From contig NZ_JAMXBE010000012.1 of the NCBI RefSeq assembly GCF_024704835.1, positions 91,483 to 155,482 of the forward strand: a stretch of DNA of 64,000 nucleotides, written 5' to 3'. The notes beneath the pieces are model-generated. The model was given only the letters and a program-made list of their open reading frames with translations, had not been told where the DNA came from and ran no database searches. Position 1 is the first letter of the stretch. Every line of letters begins with the position of its first letter. The translations under genes and the position numbers were made by a program. Shown here in pieces: positions 1 through 8,495 of this stretch. This stretch comes from Parapedobacter tibetensis. GTDB taxonomy: Bacteria; Bacteroidota; Bacteroidia; Sphingobacteriales; Sphingobacteriaceae.

Positions 1-437
1 AATAAGATTCCGTTAGCCAAGAAATGTTGTCCCCAGCTCTCTCTAATTGTGTTAACACTTTTTCTTAACTGATTTTTAAAGCTTATTTCAAATTGCTCTT
101 TCTTACTGGCTACTTGGAATGAGCAAGAAATATACAAATCGATGGCCTTTTTTAGATCGTCATAGTCACTTACTATACCACTGTATTTTGCGAGATCGCG
201 ATTATTGAATACGTCTCTTTTCAAGGATAAAAGAATATTTCTAGCAGTATCGTTTGATTCTTTACCAATTAAATCGAAGAGAATATTAACAACGGTCTGT
301 TTCAAAGCGTCAGCTTCCAAGTTAAGTGATGTAATGGAATTACACTCTTCATAGCCTTGTTTCATTGTTAAAAAATCCAATAAGTTGGTACTAGCACCTC
401 CTTGTCGCCCGAAGATTAATGGAAATGTAGTTCTCAT
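1..437 (-). CDS. Lantibiotic dehydratase (LanB) N-terminal part, cut by the window edge
   Basis: Open reading frame on the minus strand running off the left edge; about 145 residues are visible, starting at the ATG at 437. The frame is open back to the stop of the preceding gene, so a slightly earlier non-ATG start is possible. The opening MRTTFPL resembles the RTP motif near the start of LanB proteins, and ILLSLKRDVFNNRDL resembles the LxxLRRDVHN motif of the Lant_dehydr_N domain. That domain transfers glutamate from Glu-tRNA to Ser/Thr of a precursor peptide in class I lanthipeptide synthesis. The elimination domain (SpaB_C) is encoded separately at 8,496-9,380, so this looks like a split dehydratase, as known for pinensin in Chitinophaga. 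The rest of the gene lies outside the window. Confidence 0.6.
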   Translation of the reverse strand, partial: MRTTFPLIFGRQGGASTNLLDFLTMKQGYEECNSITSLNLEADALKQTVVNILFDLIGKESNDTARNILLSLKRDVFNNRDLAKYSGIVSDYDDLKKAIDLYISCSFQVASKKEQFEISFKNQLRKSVNTIRESWGQHFLANGIL

Positions 438-491
438 GAAAACTCGATCCGGATTTGTAAAAATTAAATTTTCTATGGCAGTATCAGTAAT

Positions 492-1667
492 TTAACTCAA
501 AGTATGTTTTATGACCTCTTCAATGTCAAATTCGAGCATCGTTTGGTGTATCTCTCTTTTTAAACTTAAAAGCATAGGAAGACTACACAACCTCCCATTT
601 TTAAATTGGTCAACACACTCTACAAATATTTCAAAATGATTTTCGTTGTCTTTTGGATGCGGGACGTGTTTTGATACTTGCTTCATTTGCAATACCATTG
701 CTACATCTTCTCTATCATAGCACAATGTTCCCAACGTTATTGCAGGCTTCTCATTCAGTATGGGATAGTGGTATATCCCGGAGCCGCACTGATGAATTAT
801 CAAATCCACGGAAGACGAAACAATATCTAGCGGCAAAAATTTATTTTGAAAAACCCTCGGCCTTTCATGGTCTTTTTTGACTATATAATCAACTGTGGTG
901 ATTACGCAGAATTCCTGTTCCACCAGATAATCAATATAGGCTTCCGCCGGGGTATTATCGATCAGACCCAATGTTAGGAACACTTTTCTTCTATCGCGAT
1001 TAGCCTCAAAAAACTTTTCTAAATTTTTAATTAGCAAGTCTGAAGGATTGTCTTTTACGGTAAGCGGACCAGCAAAGAAGTATGAAGTATCATCAGACAA
1101 AGAATCCGGAAGTATTTCAATAGACCGTATTCCCGGGACAATTTTTGTCTTGGCGTTTAAGTATTGTTTTAAGAACTTTGATTCCGGAGTAGAATCGTTA
1201 AGCTGGGATTGGTCGTGAAAAAAATCAAGCAATCTGCTGGCTCTATTACCTTTATCGTCTTTCTCTGCAGAATGAATGTGATGTTCCCGCCTATATCGAT
1301 TATCTATAGACCTGAAAAAACCAGTCCGTTGGACTGAAATTCTGGGAACGCCATTCTTTTCTGATATTAATGGGCTAGTAAAGCAGTTATCCTCAATTAC
1401 AATGGAAGGTTTTATCAAATCGAACGATTCTTGTTCGGCAGCAAAGATCTCCCGTCTCAGCTTTTCTAAGCTGTGGTGGGATCGGACCGAATAATCTAAG
1501 TTAACACAGTTTATGCCACTAGCCTTAAGTAGCTCTTTATTCTGTTCTCCAACCAAAAAGAAGTTATTTACATAACTTAACCTTCTGAGATAACGCTGGT
1601 GGAAAACAAATAGAGGAATTAAGTGAGAATGCCCTCCAACCAAACTGGGTATTGATAAAATATTCAT
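492..1667 (-). CDS. UGT/MGT-like glycosyltransferase, second of the cluster
   Basis: 391-residue cytoplasmic protein with the two-Rossmann-fold layout of GT-B, UGT-type glycosyltransferases. It opens with MNILSIPSLVGGHSHLIPL, like the N-terminal acceptor domain with its early His. A C-terminal block around residues 285-310 (IIHQCGSGIYHYPILNEKPA) corresponds to the H-x-G-x-G...P nucleotide-sugar binding motif, although the usual HGG is HQCG here. A preceding strand (KVFLTLGLI) matches the start of the donor domain. The start ATG overlaps the end of the upstream lipoprotein gene by 4 bp, which suggests coupling. It lies between that gene and the LanB N-domain gene, so it probably acts on the RiPP or on a maturation product. 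Substrate and sugar are unknown. Confidence 0.65.
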   Translation of the reverse strand: MNILSIPSLVGGHSHLIPLFVFHQRYLRRLSYVNNFFLVGEQNKELLKASGINCVNLDYSVRSHHSLEKLRREIFAAEQESFDLIKPSIVIEDNCFTSPLISEKNGVPRISVQRTGFFRSIDNRYRREHHIHSAEKDDKGNRASRLLDFFHDQSQLNDSTPESKFLKQYLNAKTKIVPGIRSIEILPDSLSDDTSYFFAGPLTVKDNPSDLLIKNLEKFFEANRDRRKVFLTLGLIDNTPAEAYIDYLVEQEFCVITTVDYIVKKDHERPRVFQNKFLPLDIVSSSVDLIIHQCGSGIYHYPILNEKPAITLGTLCYDREDVAMVLQMKQVSKHVPHPKDNENHFEIFVECVDQFKNGRLCSLPMLLSLKREIHQTMLEFDIEEVIKHTLS

Positions 1668-3031
1668 TTGGCCATGTCTAATTCAATTTCCTTAAAATCC
1701 GCTAATTTCAGGCCATCTATAAATTCGTTGGAATAAACTAGCTTCAATAAGTTTGCATATCGAGGGGTAAATTCTATTTCATTTCCATTGGTCTTAAACA
1801 ACTCGTTGGTACGGGATGGCTCATTGGGCATCTGAATTAAGCTGAAGTAGATCGCATCAATTATACTCCGCGGCCTTAATTCCTGAGCGCTTTCACTAGC
1901 GTTAAAAGAAAGCTGAACCTTATTTTTGATAAGCTTTGGAAACATACAGGTTCTCCCCGCGATTATTTCGTTACTGCCTTTTACCGATGCTTTCTGGTTA
2001 TCCGATTGACGGAAGTCAAAAACAATTCCGTGACTGGGTTCCATAGCGGGTGACGCAGCTAGTTTGAGGTTTATATTGGGAGATATCTTATTGAGGGCCA
2101 AAATGGCACGCGCTATGGTGAGTGAGTCCTCTTTTTGTATCGGTCCATACAAGTATAGGTTTGTTTCTTTTGGGTGTTTTAGGAAGACGCCATCGAAAAA
2201 ACATTTTTCTACATCCTCATACGACGTTTGCGGGTATTTTGCTAGCAAATTTTCAATCTTCTGATGTGTGTTAACCGCGTAGAGCTCATCAGCAAAATTC
2301 TTTTCAAATGACTCCCTCGTGTAGTTTGCAGGAATCACTGGTTCGTAGAGTAATGACAGCACATCAACGTCTAATGGTGTTAACGATTTAGCCGGATTGT
2401 AATTTTCAAAGAAAAGACTGCTCGGATAGTTATAACTGTCGCCTATGATACCAAGCGATTGTATAATTTCCTCCAGCACGATCTTGTACCTGGTTGAGTA
2501 GGTCAGGTCCTTTTCCGTGTAATAAATGCCGACGTTAGCCTGCTCTATAATGCCATCATAAGCAGTTGATCTCACCATTCCAACATGCCAATCGGCATCA
2601 TTATCGCTTATAAAAACGCTGTCTGGCTTAAAAAAGGCGTTAACCTCTTTTAGATCTCCAAAAAAAATCCTGATCAATGCGGAATCACCTGGAGCAGCCA
2701 AGGATAACCTGATAGGAAGTTTCAACTTATTTACATCCGAAATTGCTCTTTCTACATATCCAATCTCCTCTTCAGTTGGATGCCCTAAAATTGCAATCGT
2801 GGGGTTGGAACTCAGTTTTGTAATGACATTACTCATTCCGTTGTCATCCTCATGAAAAACAGTTTCATAAAAGTAATTCAATGTTTCGATACCGTATTTG
2901 TCTTTTAGATATTTCAAGTTTCTAGAACTGATTGTCGATTCATCCTTTGGAAGGCAGCTGGGGGATATAGCTAAGAAATGAATCCCTAGCATCCAATAAA
3001 CGAATTGACTTTTTATTGACGATAGCGCCAT
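1664..3031 (-). CDS. Predicted lipoprotein with duplicated DUF2927-like domain
   Basis: 455 residues. The N-terminus has a hydrophobic stretch ending in a lipobox-like SPSC around residue 26, so it is probably a lipoprotein. Residues about 70-235 contain a pattern like DUF2927 (EEIIQSLGIIGDS, then LTPLDVDVLSLLYEP), a family distantly like metallopeptidases. A second block at about 285-440 repeats the same order of elements: a strand-rich opening, an alternating LKLAASP segment matching LRLSLAAP, and a closing LLKLVYS matching LSLLYEP. This suggests an internal duplication whose second copy has diverged. No HExxH zinc motif is visible. The gene overlaps the next glycosyltransferase by 4 bp and lies just downstream of the precursor peptide gene and its terminator, so a role in surface handling, processing or self-protection is possible but unproven. 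Confidence 0.5.
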   Translation of the reverse strand: MALSSIKSQFVYWMLGIHFLAISPSCLPKDESTISSRNLKYLKDKYGIETLNYFYETVFHEDDNGMSNVITKLSSNPTIAILGHPTEEEIGYVERAISDVNKLKLPIRLSLAAPGDSALIRIFFGDLKEVNAFFKPDSVFISDNDADWHVGMVRSTAYDGIIEQANVGIYYTEKDLTYSTRYKIVLEEIIQSLGIIGDSYNYPSSLFFENYNPAKSLTPLDVDVLSLLYEPVIPANYTRESFEKNFADELYAVNTHQKIENLLAKYPQTSYEDVEKCFFDGVFLKHPKETNLYLYGPIQKEDSLTIARAILALNKISPNINLKLAASPAMEPSHGIVFDFRQSDNQKASVKGSNEIIAGRTCMFPKLIKNKVQLSFNASESAQELRPRSIIDAIYFSLIQMPNEPSRTNELFKTNGNEIEFTPRYANLLKLVYSNEFIDGLKLADFKEIELDMAK

Positions 3032-3063
3032 AGTGTTATATTAAGCATGTGATAAGCAATGAT

Positions 3064-3101
3064 AAAAGTGGGTTCAATGAAGATTCAAAGAACCCACTTT
3101 T
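3064..3101 (-). terminator. Hairpin terminator after the precursor peptide gene
   Basis: Perfect 12-bp inverted repeat (AAAAGTGGGTTC / GAACCCACTTTT) with a 14-nt loop. Read on the minus strand the stem ends in TTTTATC. It sits between the precursor gene and the downstream lipoprotein gene. It may fully end the first transcript or let only part through. Confidence 0.7.
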
Positions 3102-3207
3102 AATAGTCTACAAAGTAACATTTCTTCTTTTGGAATTCAGTACCTAATCATTTTCCTTAATCATGCCAAAAAAATTGAAAATGAGTACTTGAAATGTCAC
3201 CTGTAGT

Positions 3208-3480
3208 TTAATTAGGGTAATAATCATACTCTTCTTTAACCACGGTACTATCGCCACCATCGGCTTTTTTAAATGTAGTAGTCGTTGTTTTTTTTGTTTT
3301 AACCTGTTTCGGTTTGCTAGCGGTAGCAGCAACAATAATTCCAATTGTGGTTATTACGGTTCCGACAAGTACATAAACCCCACAGGGAACAGTAGTACCA
3401 CCTTTAATCTCCGTAAGCTCTTGCTCACATAGCTGAACAGCATAGCTGTCAACCATTAAATCTTCAATTGATAATTTCAT
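3208..3480 (-). CDS. Double-glycine leader precursor peptide (candidate lanthipeptide/RiPP)
   Basis: 90 residues. The leader (1-28) is acidic and ends in ELTEIKGG, a classic double-glycine cleavage site for C39 peptidases such as the one encoded upstream. The predicted core (29-90) starts TTVPCGVYV and has a hydrophobic Val/Ile/Thr stretch at about 35-54. A Lys/Thr-rich tail with five Thr in a row follows at 65-69, then an acidic Tyr-rich end. The core has about 13 Thr and 2 Ser but only one Cys (residue 33), so at most one lanthionine ring can form with that Cys. The remaining Thr could stay dehydrated or be glycosylated; two glycosyltransferase genes are nearby. The gene is directly followed by a hairpin terminator. 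The core does not match a known lanthipeptide that I recognise. Confidence 0.75.
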   Translation of the reverse strand: MKLSIEDLMVDSYAVQLCEQELTEIKGGTTVPCGVYVLVGTVITTIGIIVAATASKPKQVKTKKTTTTTFKKADGGDSTVVKEEYDYYPN

Positions 3481-3566
3481 AAAAAATAAAAATAAAAATG
3501 ATATTAAACTCCTACTCTTTTATTGGTTTTTCGGATTCCACCATGGCTATGATTTTCTTTAATGCA

Positions 3567-4841
3567 TTATTTCTTATTAAATACGTATAAAATGTTTGAA
3601 AACACTCTTTCAAGTAAGTTTCGGTCATTTGTAATTATCTCTCCGATACCCCTCATATTATCCCTAATTACCATTCGGCTATTCGAAATATTTTCATTGT
3701 CAAGTTTAATCCTTCCTACATAAAAATCCTCCCCTGCAATTGACGAAAACTCCGACAGGTTACCCTCAAGTAAACCGTACTCCTTGTAAGGATAATCATT
3801 AAGCTTTATTAGAACCCGCTGACCAAGCTTGACTTTACCTGCACCGGCAACGTTTATATTAGCTTTGACAGAATGAAAGGTACTGTGAGGCAATACAGTA
3901 AGCATTTTGCCAGAAAAAAAATTACCTTCCTCCAAATTTTGCAAGAAATGAACTTTGCCCTGTACCGGTGAAACGAACAAATAGCGTTTTTTCCAAGCTT
4001 CGATAGCGGAATGAATACGTCCCAAGGATGTTTTAATTGATACGGTTTGAGTTAATAAACTTTGTCTTTCCTCATTCAACAAACTATTCCTTTTATTCTT
4101 AAGTGTACCTATTTCTGCTTCAATCCTAGTTAGCTGTATTTCATTTTGTTTCAGTTCCAATTGCTTGATGTAGTAACTCTGCCTACTGTTGTTATATTCA
4201 CCCTTACTTAGGACTTTTCGTGAAAACAAAATAGAGTCAGCTTTAAACCTCTCCTCATTGATATCATCTTGGTTATTATTGATTTGAGTTAACGTAGAAT
4301 ACTGCCGTTTCAACTTTATCCGGTCTTCAAGTTCTTCCTCTATATACTCGACTTGCACCTTGAAAAAGTTCAATTTTTGAATTTTGTAATATGATAATAA
4401 TTGATCTGACAAAGAGCTCCATTCGTTTTCGATAGTTTCGCCTAACTGCATTTCCTTTCCGATATATTTCTCAAAAAATCCGACTAGTCCTTCTTCGTCG
4501 AGAGAAATAGTTTTCAGGTCTTTGTCCAACATCAACACATCCTGATAATTTGCACTATTCCTGAAAACTAAAAGACTTGTGCCGTCTTTTACCGTCGCAT
4601 TATTTTTAACCAAAATTTTTTCAATTTCGTTACCTTCTGCGATTTGAAATGTAATACTCGGATTGTTGGTGGAAACTTCAATATCACATTTGATAATATC
4701 CGGATACCTAACAATGTAGGCGAAGAAAAACAATAGCAGAAATATACCCAGAAAAATTGTAATCCCCCAACGCATCCACCACTTAGGCTTCATCGTGTAT
4801 ACGTCGTTAAAAAACTCTTCCCGTAAATCAAAATTTTCCAT
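3567..4841 (-). CDS. HlyD-type membrane fusion protein of the peptide exporter
   Basis: 424 residues from the ATG at 4,841, which lies 7 bp after the stop of the exporter gene. A TTG start 24 bp earlier would overlap that gene and is less likely. One membrane helix sits at about residues 25-48, followed by a first lipoyl/barrel-sandwich half, a long coiled coil at about 130-265, and a second half with PVQGKVHFLQNLEEG and a beta-barrel region. This is the periplasmic adaptor of type I export systems. Together with the C39 ABC transporter it should carry the processed peptide across the inner membrane, with a TolC-like protein encoded elsewhere. It lies directly upstream of the precursor gene. 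Confidence 0.88.
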   Translation of the reverse strand: MENFDLREEFFNDVYTMKPKWWMRWGITIFLGIFLLLFFFAYIVRYPDIIKCDIEVSTNNPSITFQIAEGNEIEKILVKNNATVKDGTSLLVFRNSANYQDVLMLDKDLKTISLDEEGLVGFFEKYIGKEMQLGETIENEWSSLSDQLLSYYKIQKLNFFKVQVEYIEEELEDRIKLKRQYSTLTQINNNQDDINEERFKADSILFSRKVLSKGEYNNSRQSYYIKQLELKQNEIQLTRIEAEIGTLKNKRNSLLNEERQSLLTQTVSIKTSLGRIHSAIEAWKKRYLFVSPVQGKVHFLQNLEEGNFFSGKMLTVLPHSTFHSVKANINVAGAGKVKLGQRVLIKLNDYPYKEYGLLEGNLSEFSSIAGEDFYVGRIKLDNENISNSRMVIRDNMRGIGEIITNDRNLLERVFSNILYVFNKK

Positions 4842-4848
4842 CCCTGTT

Positions 4849-7026
4849 TTAACTATCAAGTTCAATTTGATTGCTAACTAAATTGAAATAATGACCTCTA
4901 ACTGCGACAAGCTCTGAGTGGGTTCCAACTTCAACAATCTCACCCTTATGTAAAACGACAATTTTATCGGCTCTTTTTACTGTACTAAGGCGATGGGCAA
5001 TTATTACGCTTGTCTTTTCTTTTAGGATTCGTTCAAAATTATCGCTTATTTCTCTTTCGTTTTTTGCATCTAAGGAATTTGTTGCTTCATCAAAAAATAG
5101 AAAATCAGGATTCTTATAGAGCGCTCGAGCGATTAAAATTCGTTGCTTTTGCCCCCCACTAATACCGAATCCACCGTTTCCTATAGGAGTGTATAGCTTA
5201 AGAGAAGTCCCATTTATATATTCCCTAAGATTTGAAAATTCAATAACGGATTTCAACCTCTCTTCATCAATGCTTTCTGAGTCTAACACAATATTCATCA
5301 GTATAGTGTCATTGAATATTTTGCCGTCTTGAAGTACTGCCGCACTTTTTTGTCGCCAATTATATAGGTTTATCGAATTTAACGGTGTGTCGCCGACGAA
5401 TATTTCACCTTCGTAGGTATCGTAAAGTCGCAGCAGCAGTTTCATTAAAGTAGTTTTCCCGCTACCGCTCTGACCAACTATCGCCGTCATTTTGCCCTCT
5501 TCTATTTCGAGGTTTATTTGCTTCAACACGTTTGGTGTGCTCTCATGATATTTAAAAGACAGATTAACTAGTCGTATAGTTCTCTTCGATGGAAGAGAGG
5601 ATTCAAAGCCGTCAAAAATTTTTTCTTCCTTCTCCTCTTCTACAACTTCGTTTACTCTCTCTAAACTAATATTTGCATCCTGGTATGACTGAACCAATCC
5701 AATTATTTGTCCTACGGGGCCATTCATTTGACCAATAATGTACTGAGCGGATAGCATCATTCCTATAGTCATTTCACCTTCTACTACCGCTTTTGCTGCA
5801 ACGAATGTGATCACAATGTTTTTAATTCTATCAATTAAAGTTGTTCCGAAATGCTGAGTTTGTGATAGATTCAATGATTTTACAGTTAAATTGGAAATCT
5901 CTGCTCTACTTTTTTCCCAATCCCACCTCTTTTTCTGATTTAAGTTGTTGATTTTTATTTCCGTGCTATTATCGACAATCTGGATAATTTCATTTTGATT
6001 TTCAGTGTTGGCATCGAACAATCCAAGATCCAGCCTTCTTCTTGCCCCAAGAAATAAAAAGATCCAAATTAAATACAAAATCGTGCCGCCAAGAAACACC
6101 AGGAATAATTGAATTTTATAAAAACATAATATCGCGGCATAAACAATGAAACTTAAAGTTGAAACAATAATTCCTAAGAAAGCATTCATAAGAAAAGCTT
6201 GAATACGGTTATGATCCCCGATTCGGTTCAATATATCGCTTGTCATCTTTCTTTCGAAGAAGTTAATGGGCAATCGTAATAACTTAGATAAAAAGTCTGA
6301 CACCATGCTGATATTAATTCTATCCGCAACAAACAATATAACTCTGCTCTGTATGTAGTGTGAAATTACTGAGCTTAGTGTTAACACCAGAGAGGCAACT
6401 AAAAGAATGTTAATAAAGTCGAAATCTTTTGTCTCTATTCCAATATCGACAATTGACTGTGTAATAAACGGGAACACAAGACTGACAGCCACTCCGGTTA
6501 TCATTCCGATCAGGACTTGGAAAAGAAAGTTTTTGTATGGCAATACATACCCAGCATATCGGTAGATGTTTTTTCTAACTTTTACGTCTTTCTGTTGATA
6601 TAATTTAGGGCTTGGCTCGATTACCAGAACGACTCCCTTTTCGTGGCGCCCTGTCCAACACTTTTCAAACTCAGCTTTAGTATATTTTACCAAGCCGATT
6701 TGAGGGTCTGACAGAAAGAATATGCTTTTACTAATTTTGTATATCACAACGAAGTGAGTATATCTCCAATGTATAATACAAGGCAACTGCACTTTTTCGG
6801 TGAGATCCTTTACTGATAATTTTAGTGGCAAAGTCCGTAATCCAATTTCGTCTGCGACACGGCTAATATCCTTCAAAGAAACCCCTTCTCTGGCTATGTT
6901 ACACTTTTCGCGCAAATACTTCATGGAAAAATTTTTTCCGTAGTATTTACAAATAATCTTTAAAGATGCCGGACCACAATCCATCGCATCTAATTGTTTA
7001 AAGAAAGGAAATCTTCCCAGGCTCAT
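4849..7026 (-). CDS. Peptidase C39-containing ABC exporter (leader-cleaving)
   Basis: 725 residues. The N-terminal C39 peptidase domain has an intact catalytic set: Cys17 in QLDAMDCGPASL, His91 in HWRYTHFVV and Asp107 in LSDPQ. Six membrane helices follow at about 160-440, then an ATPase domain with Walker A GQSGSGKTT, signature ISGGQKQR and Walker B FLFFDEATNSLDA. Such proteins cut double-glycine leaders and export the mature peptide. The 90-residue precursor downstream has exactly this type of leader. The length matches the family norm (about 700-730). It is followed after 7 bp by the HlyD partner. Confidence 0.92.
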   Translation of the reverse strand: MSLGRFPFFKQLDAMDCGPASLKIICKYYGKNFSMKYLREKCNIAREGVSLKDISRVADEIGLRTLPLKLSVKDLTEKVQLPCIIHWRYTHFVVIYKISKSIFFLSDPQIGLVKYTKAEFEKCWTGRHEKGVVLVIEPSPKLYQQKDVKVRKNIYRYAGYVLPYKNFLFQVLIGMITGVAVSLVFPFITQSIVDIGIETKDFDFINILLVASLVLTLSSVISHYIQSRVILFVADRINISMVSDFLSKLLRLPINFFERKMTSDILNRIGDHNRIQAFLMNAFLGIIVSTLSFIVYAAILCFYKIQLFLVFLGGTILYLIWIFLFLGARRRLDLGLFDANTENQNEIIQIVDNSTEIKINNLNQKKRWDWEKSRAEISNLTVKSLNLSQTQHFGTTLIDRIKNIVITFVAAKAVVEGEMTIGMMLSAQYIIGQMNGPVGQIIGLVQSYQDANISLERVNEVVEEEKEEKIFDGFESSLPSKRTIRLVNLSFKYHESTPNVLKQINLEIEEGKMTAIVGQSGSGKTTLMKLLLRLYDTYEGEIFVGDTPLNSINLYNWRQKSAAVLQDGKIFNDTILMNIVLDSESIDEERLKSVIEFSNLREYINGTSLKLYTPIGNGGFGISGGQKQRILIARALYKNPDFLFFDEATNSLDAKNEREISDNFERILKEKTSVIIAHRLSTVKRADKIVVLHKGEIVEVGTHSELVAVRGHYFNLVSNQIELDS

Positions 7027-7097
7027 AATTAATAGGTTTGAATCGACTCTGAAACCTAACTAAAAGGACGCGTTTACGTGTTTATCGCCTCTTACTT

Positions 7098-8450
7098 TTA
7101 GAAAATACATACATTCATTTTAATTAAAACTTGCAGGTTTTCAATCGAGTATCTATCGTTAACCCGCCCTTTAAACTTACGTAGCGATTCCCGATAGATG
7201 TCGTTATCTAATACATCTTTCATTTTTTGTTTCAGACTATCCACACGTTCGTAATCAAGTACACCTCTAAGTCCTAACTTATGAAACTCCACTTTATGGG
7301 CATTACTATTTTGGTCATAAAAAAGATCTAATGGAAATACAATCATTGGCACTTCGTAAAATATGCTTTCCTTTATGCTGCCCATACCACCGTGAGTAAT
7401 AAAAGCAGCAGCATTTTGTAACACTAAGGTTTGGGGAACTTTATAAAAAAGCGAAATGCGGTCTCTCTCCTGTTTTTCTAAATTGATAGCATCGATTACA
7501 TACTTGTTAACTGAACACACTAGGTGTACCCGTTCAAAATCCCCTAGTGTAGTCGAAAGCAGCTTTATAAAGTTTAATAGTTTTCTATCAGCTCTATCGA
7601 AAAAAGTACCAAAGCTGCAATAGACAATTCTTTCACCATTGGCCTTTTTTTTCAATATATCCGGCCAATTTCTGCAAAAAGAATCATCCAGCTCAGTGTC
7701 AACTCTTTCGTTTCGTTGGCAAAGGCCCAAGTAGAATTGATGCGCTTTTCCAGCATTTAATTCATATTCAAATTCTTCAGGTAAAAGTATTAGTTCAGGA
7801 ACGTCCTTAAAAAGAAGCGTGAACTTGCTTCTAACCGGCATTTCCTTACCGCTAAGGCCGACCTTCTTTATCAAATTAAAATATTGAATATCCCTCGCTA
7901 ATCGTAAAAGAGACTGCTTACCTCCGAGAATTAAGTCCCATAAATTTACTTTTAGAATTTCTGGTTCCGAGTAAGAAGTATCTGTTTCTGTTCCATTTGA
8001 AAAACTAGGGAATGTATCTATGGTATAAATAGATGGCATCGGATTGAAAAATGCGATATTTAAACTGCGGTATTGTTTTAGTACGAAAAAATCGGTACTC
8101 ATGAAGACATCTATGATCACTAGATCTGGTTGCCAATCCCTTACAATTCGGTCATAAAGATCTTTCCTTTTCCAATACAATTCGTTTGTTACATATGCCT
8201 TGAATAATCGCGCAAAACTGACCTTTCCATATTTTTCCTTTATATACCTCTCTTCAAAACCTAAACCTATTTTTGGACCACCTAATGTAAAATATCTAAA
8301 GCCGTTTTTTTTACACAGCGTTCCTAAAGCTTCTGAACAAACTGCATACACAACCTCATATTCTTCAGAGAGCAACTCCGCTAAATAAAAAGAGGGAAGC
8401 ACATGGCTCCTTATGCATGCAGGAATGAAAATTGCCTTTTTTTTAGACAT
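7098..8450 (-). CDS. UGT/MGT-family glycosyltransferase
   Basis: 450 residues, GT-B fold of the UDP-glycosyl/macrolide glycosyltransferase type. The N-terminal half starts IFIPACIRSHVLPSFYLAELL, an acceptor-domain opening with the conserved His shifted. The C-terminal half has VYCSFGTF at the start of the donor domain and the donor motif ITHGGMGSIKESIFYEVPM, followed by PLDLFYDQNSNA, which matches the D/E-Q end of the family motif. It sits between the SpaB_C gene and the exporter gene in the RiPP operon. A role in adding sugar to the peptide, for example on its many Thr, fits the context but is inferred. A lipid or small-molecule acceptor cannot be excluded. Confidence 0.82.
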   Translation of the reverse strand: MSKKKAIFIPACIRSHVLPSFYLAELLSEEYEVVYAVCSEALGTLCKKNGFRYFTLGGPKIGLGFEERYIKEKYGKVSFARLFKAYVTNELYWKRKDLYDRIVRDWQPDLVIIDVFMSTDFFVLKQYRSLNIAFFNPMPSIYTIDTFPSFSNGTETDTSYSEPEILKVNLWDLILGGKQSLLRLARDIQYFNLIKKVGLSGKEMPVRSKFTLLFKDVPELILLPEEFEYELNAGKAHQFYLGLCQRNERVDTELDDSFCRNWPDILKKKANGERIVYCSFGTFFDRADRKLLNFIKLLSTTLGDFERVHLVCSVNKYVIDAINLEKQERDRISLFYKVPQTLVLQNAAAFITHGGMGSIKESIFYEVPMIVFPLDLFYDQNSNAHKVEFHKLGLRGVLDYERVDSLKQKMKDVLDNDIYRESLRKFKGRVNDRYSIENLQVLIKMNVCIF

Positions 8451-8495
8451 CGGGTTCTTAAATTGGTTGGTAGATGAAATTATATCAATGTTTCT

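Noticed and set aside
3144..3344. 66-residue frame overlapping the precursor gene
   Set aside because: Shadow of the precursor gene and its terminator; no start signal or family.
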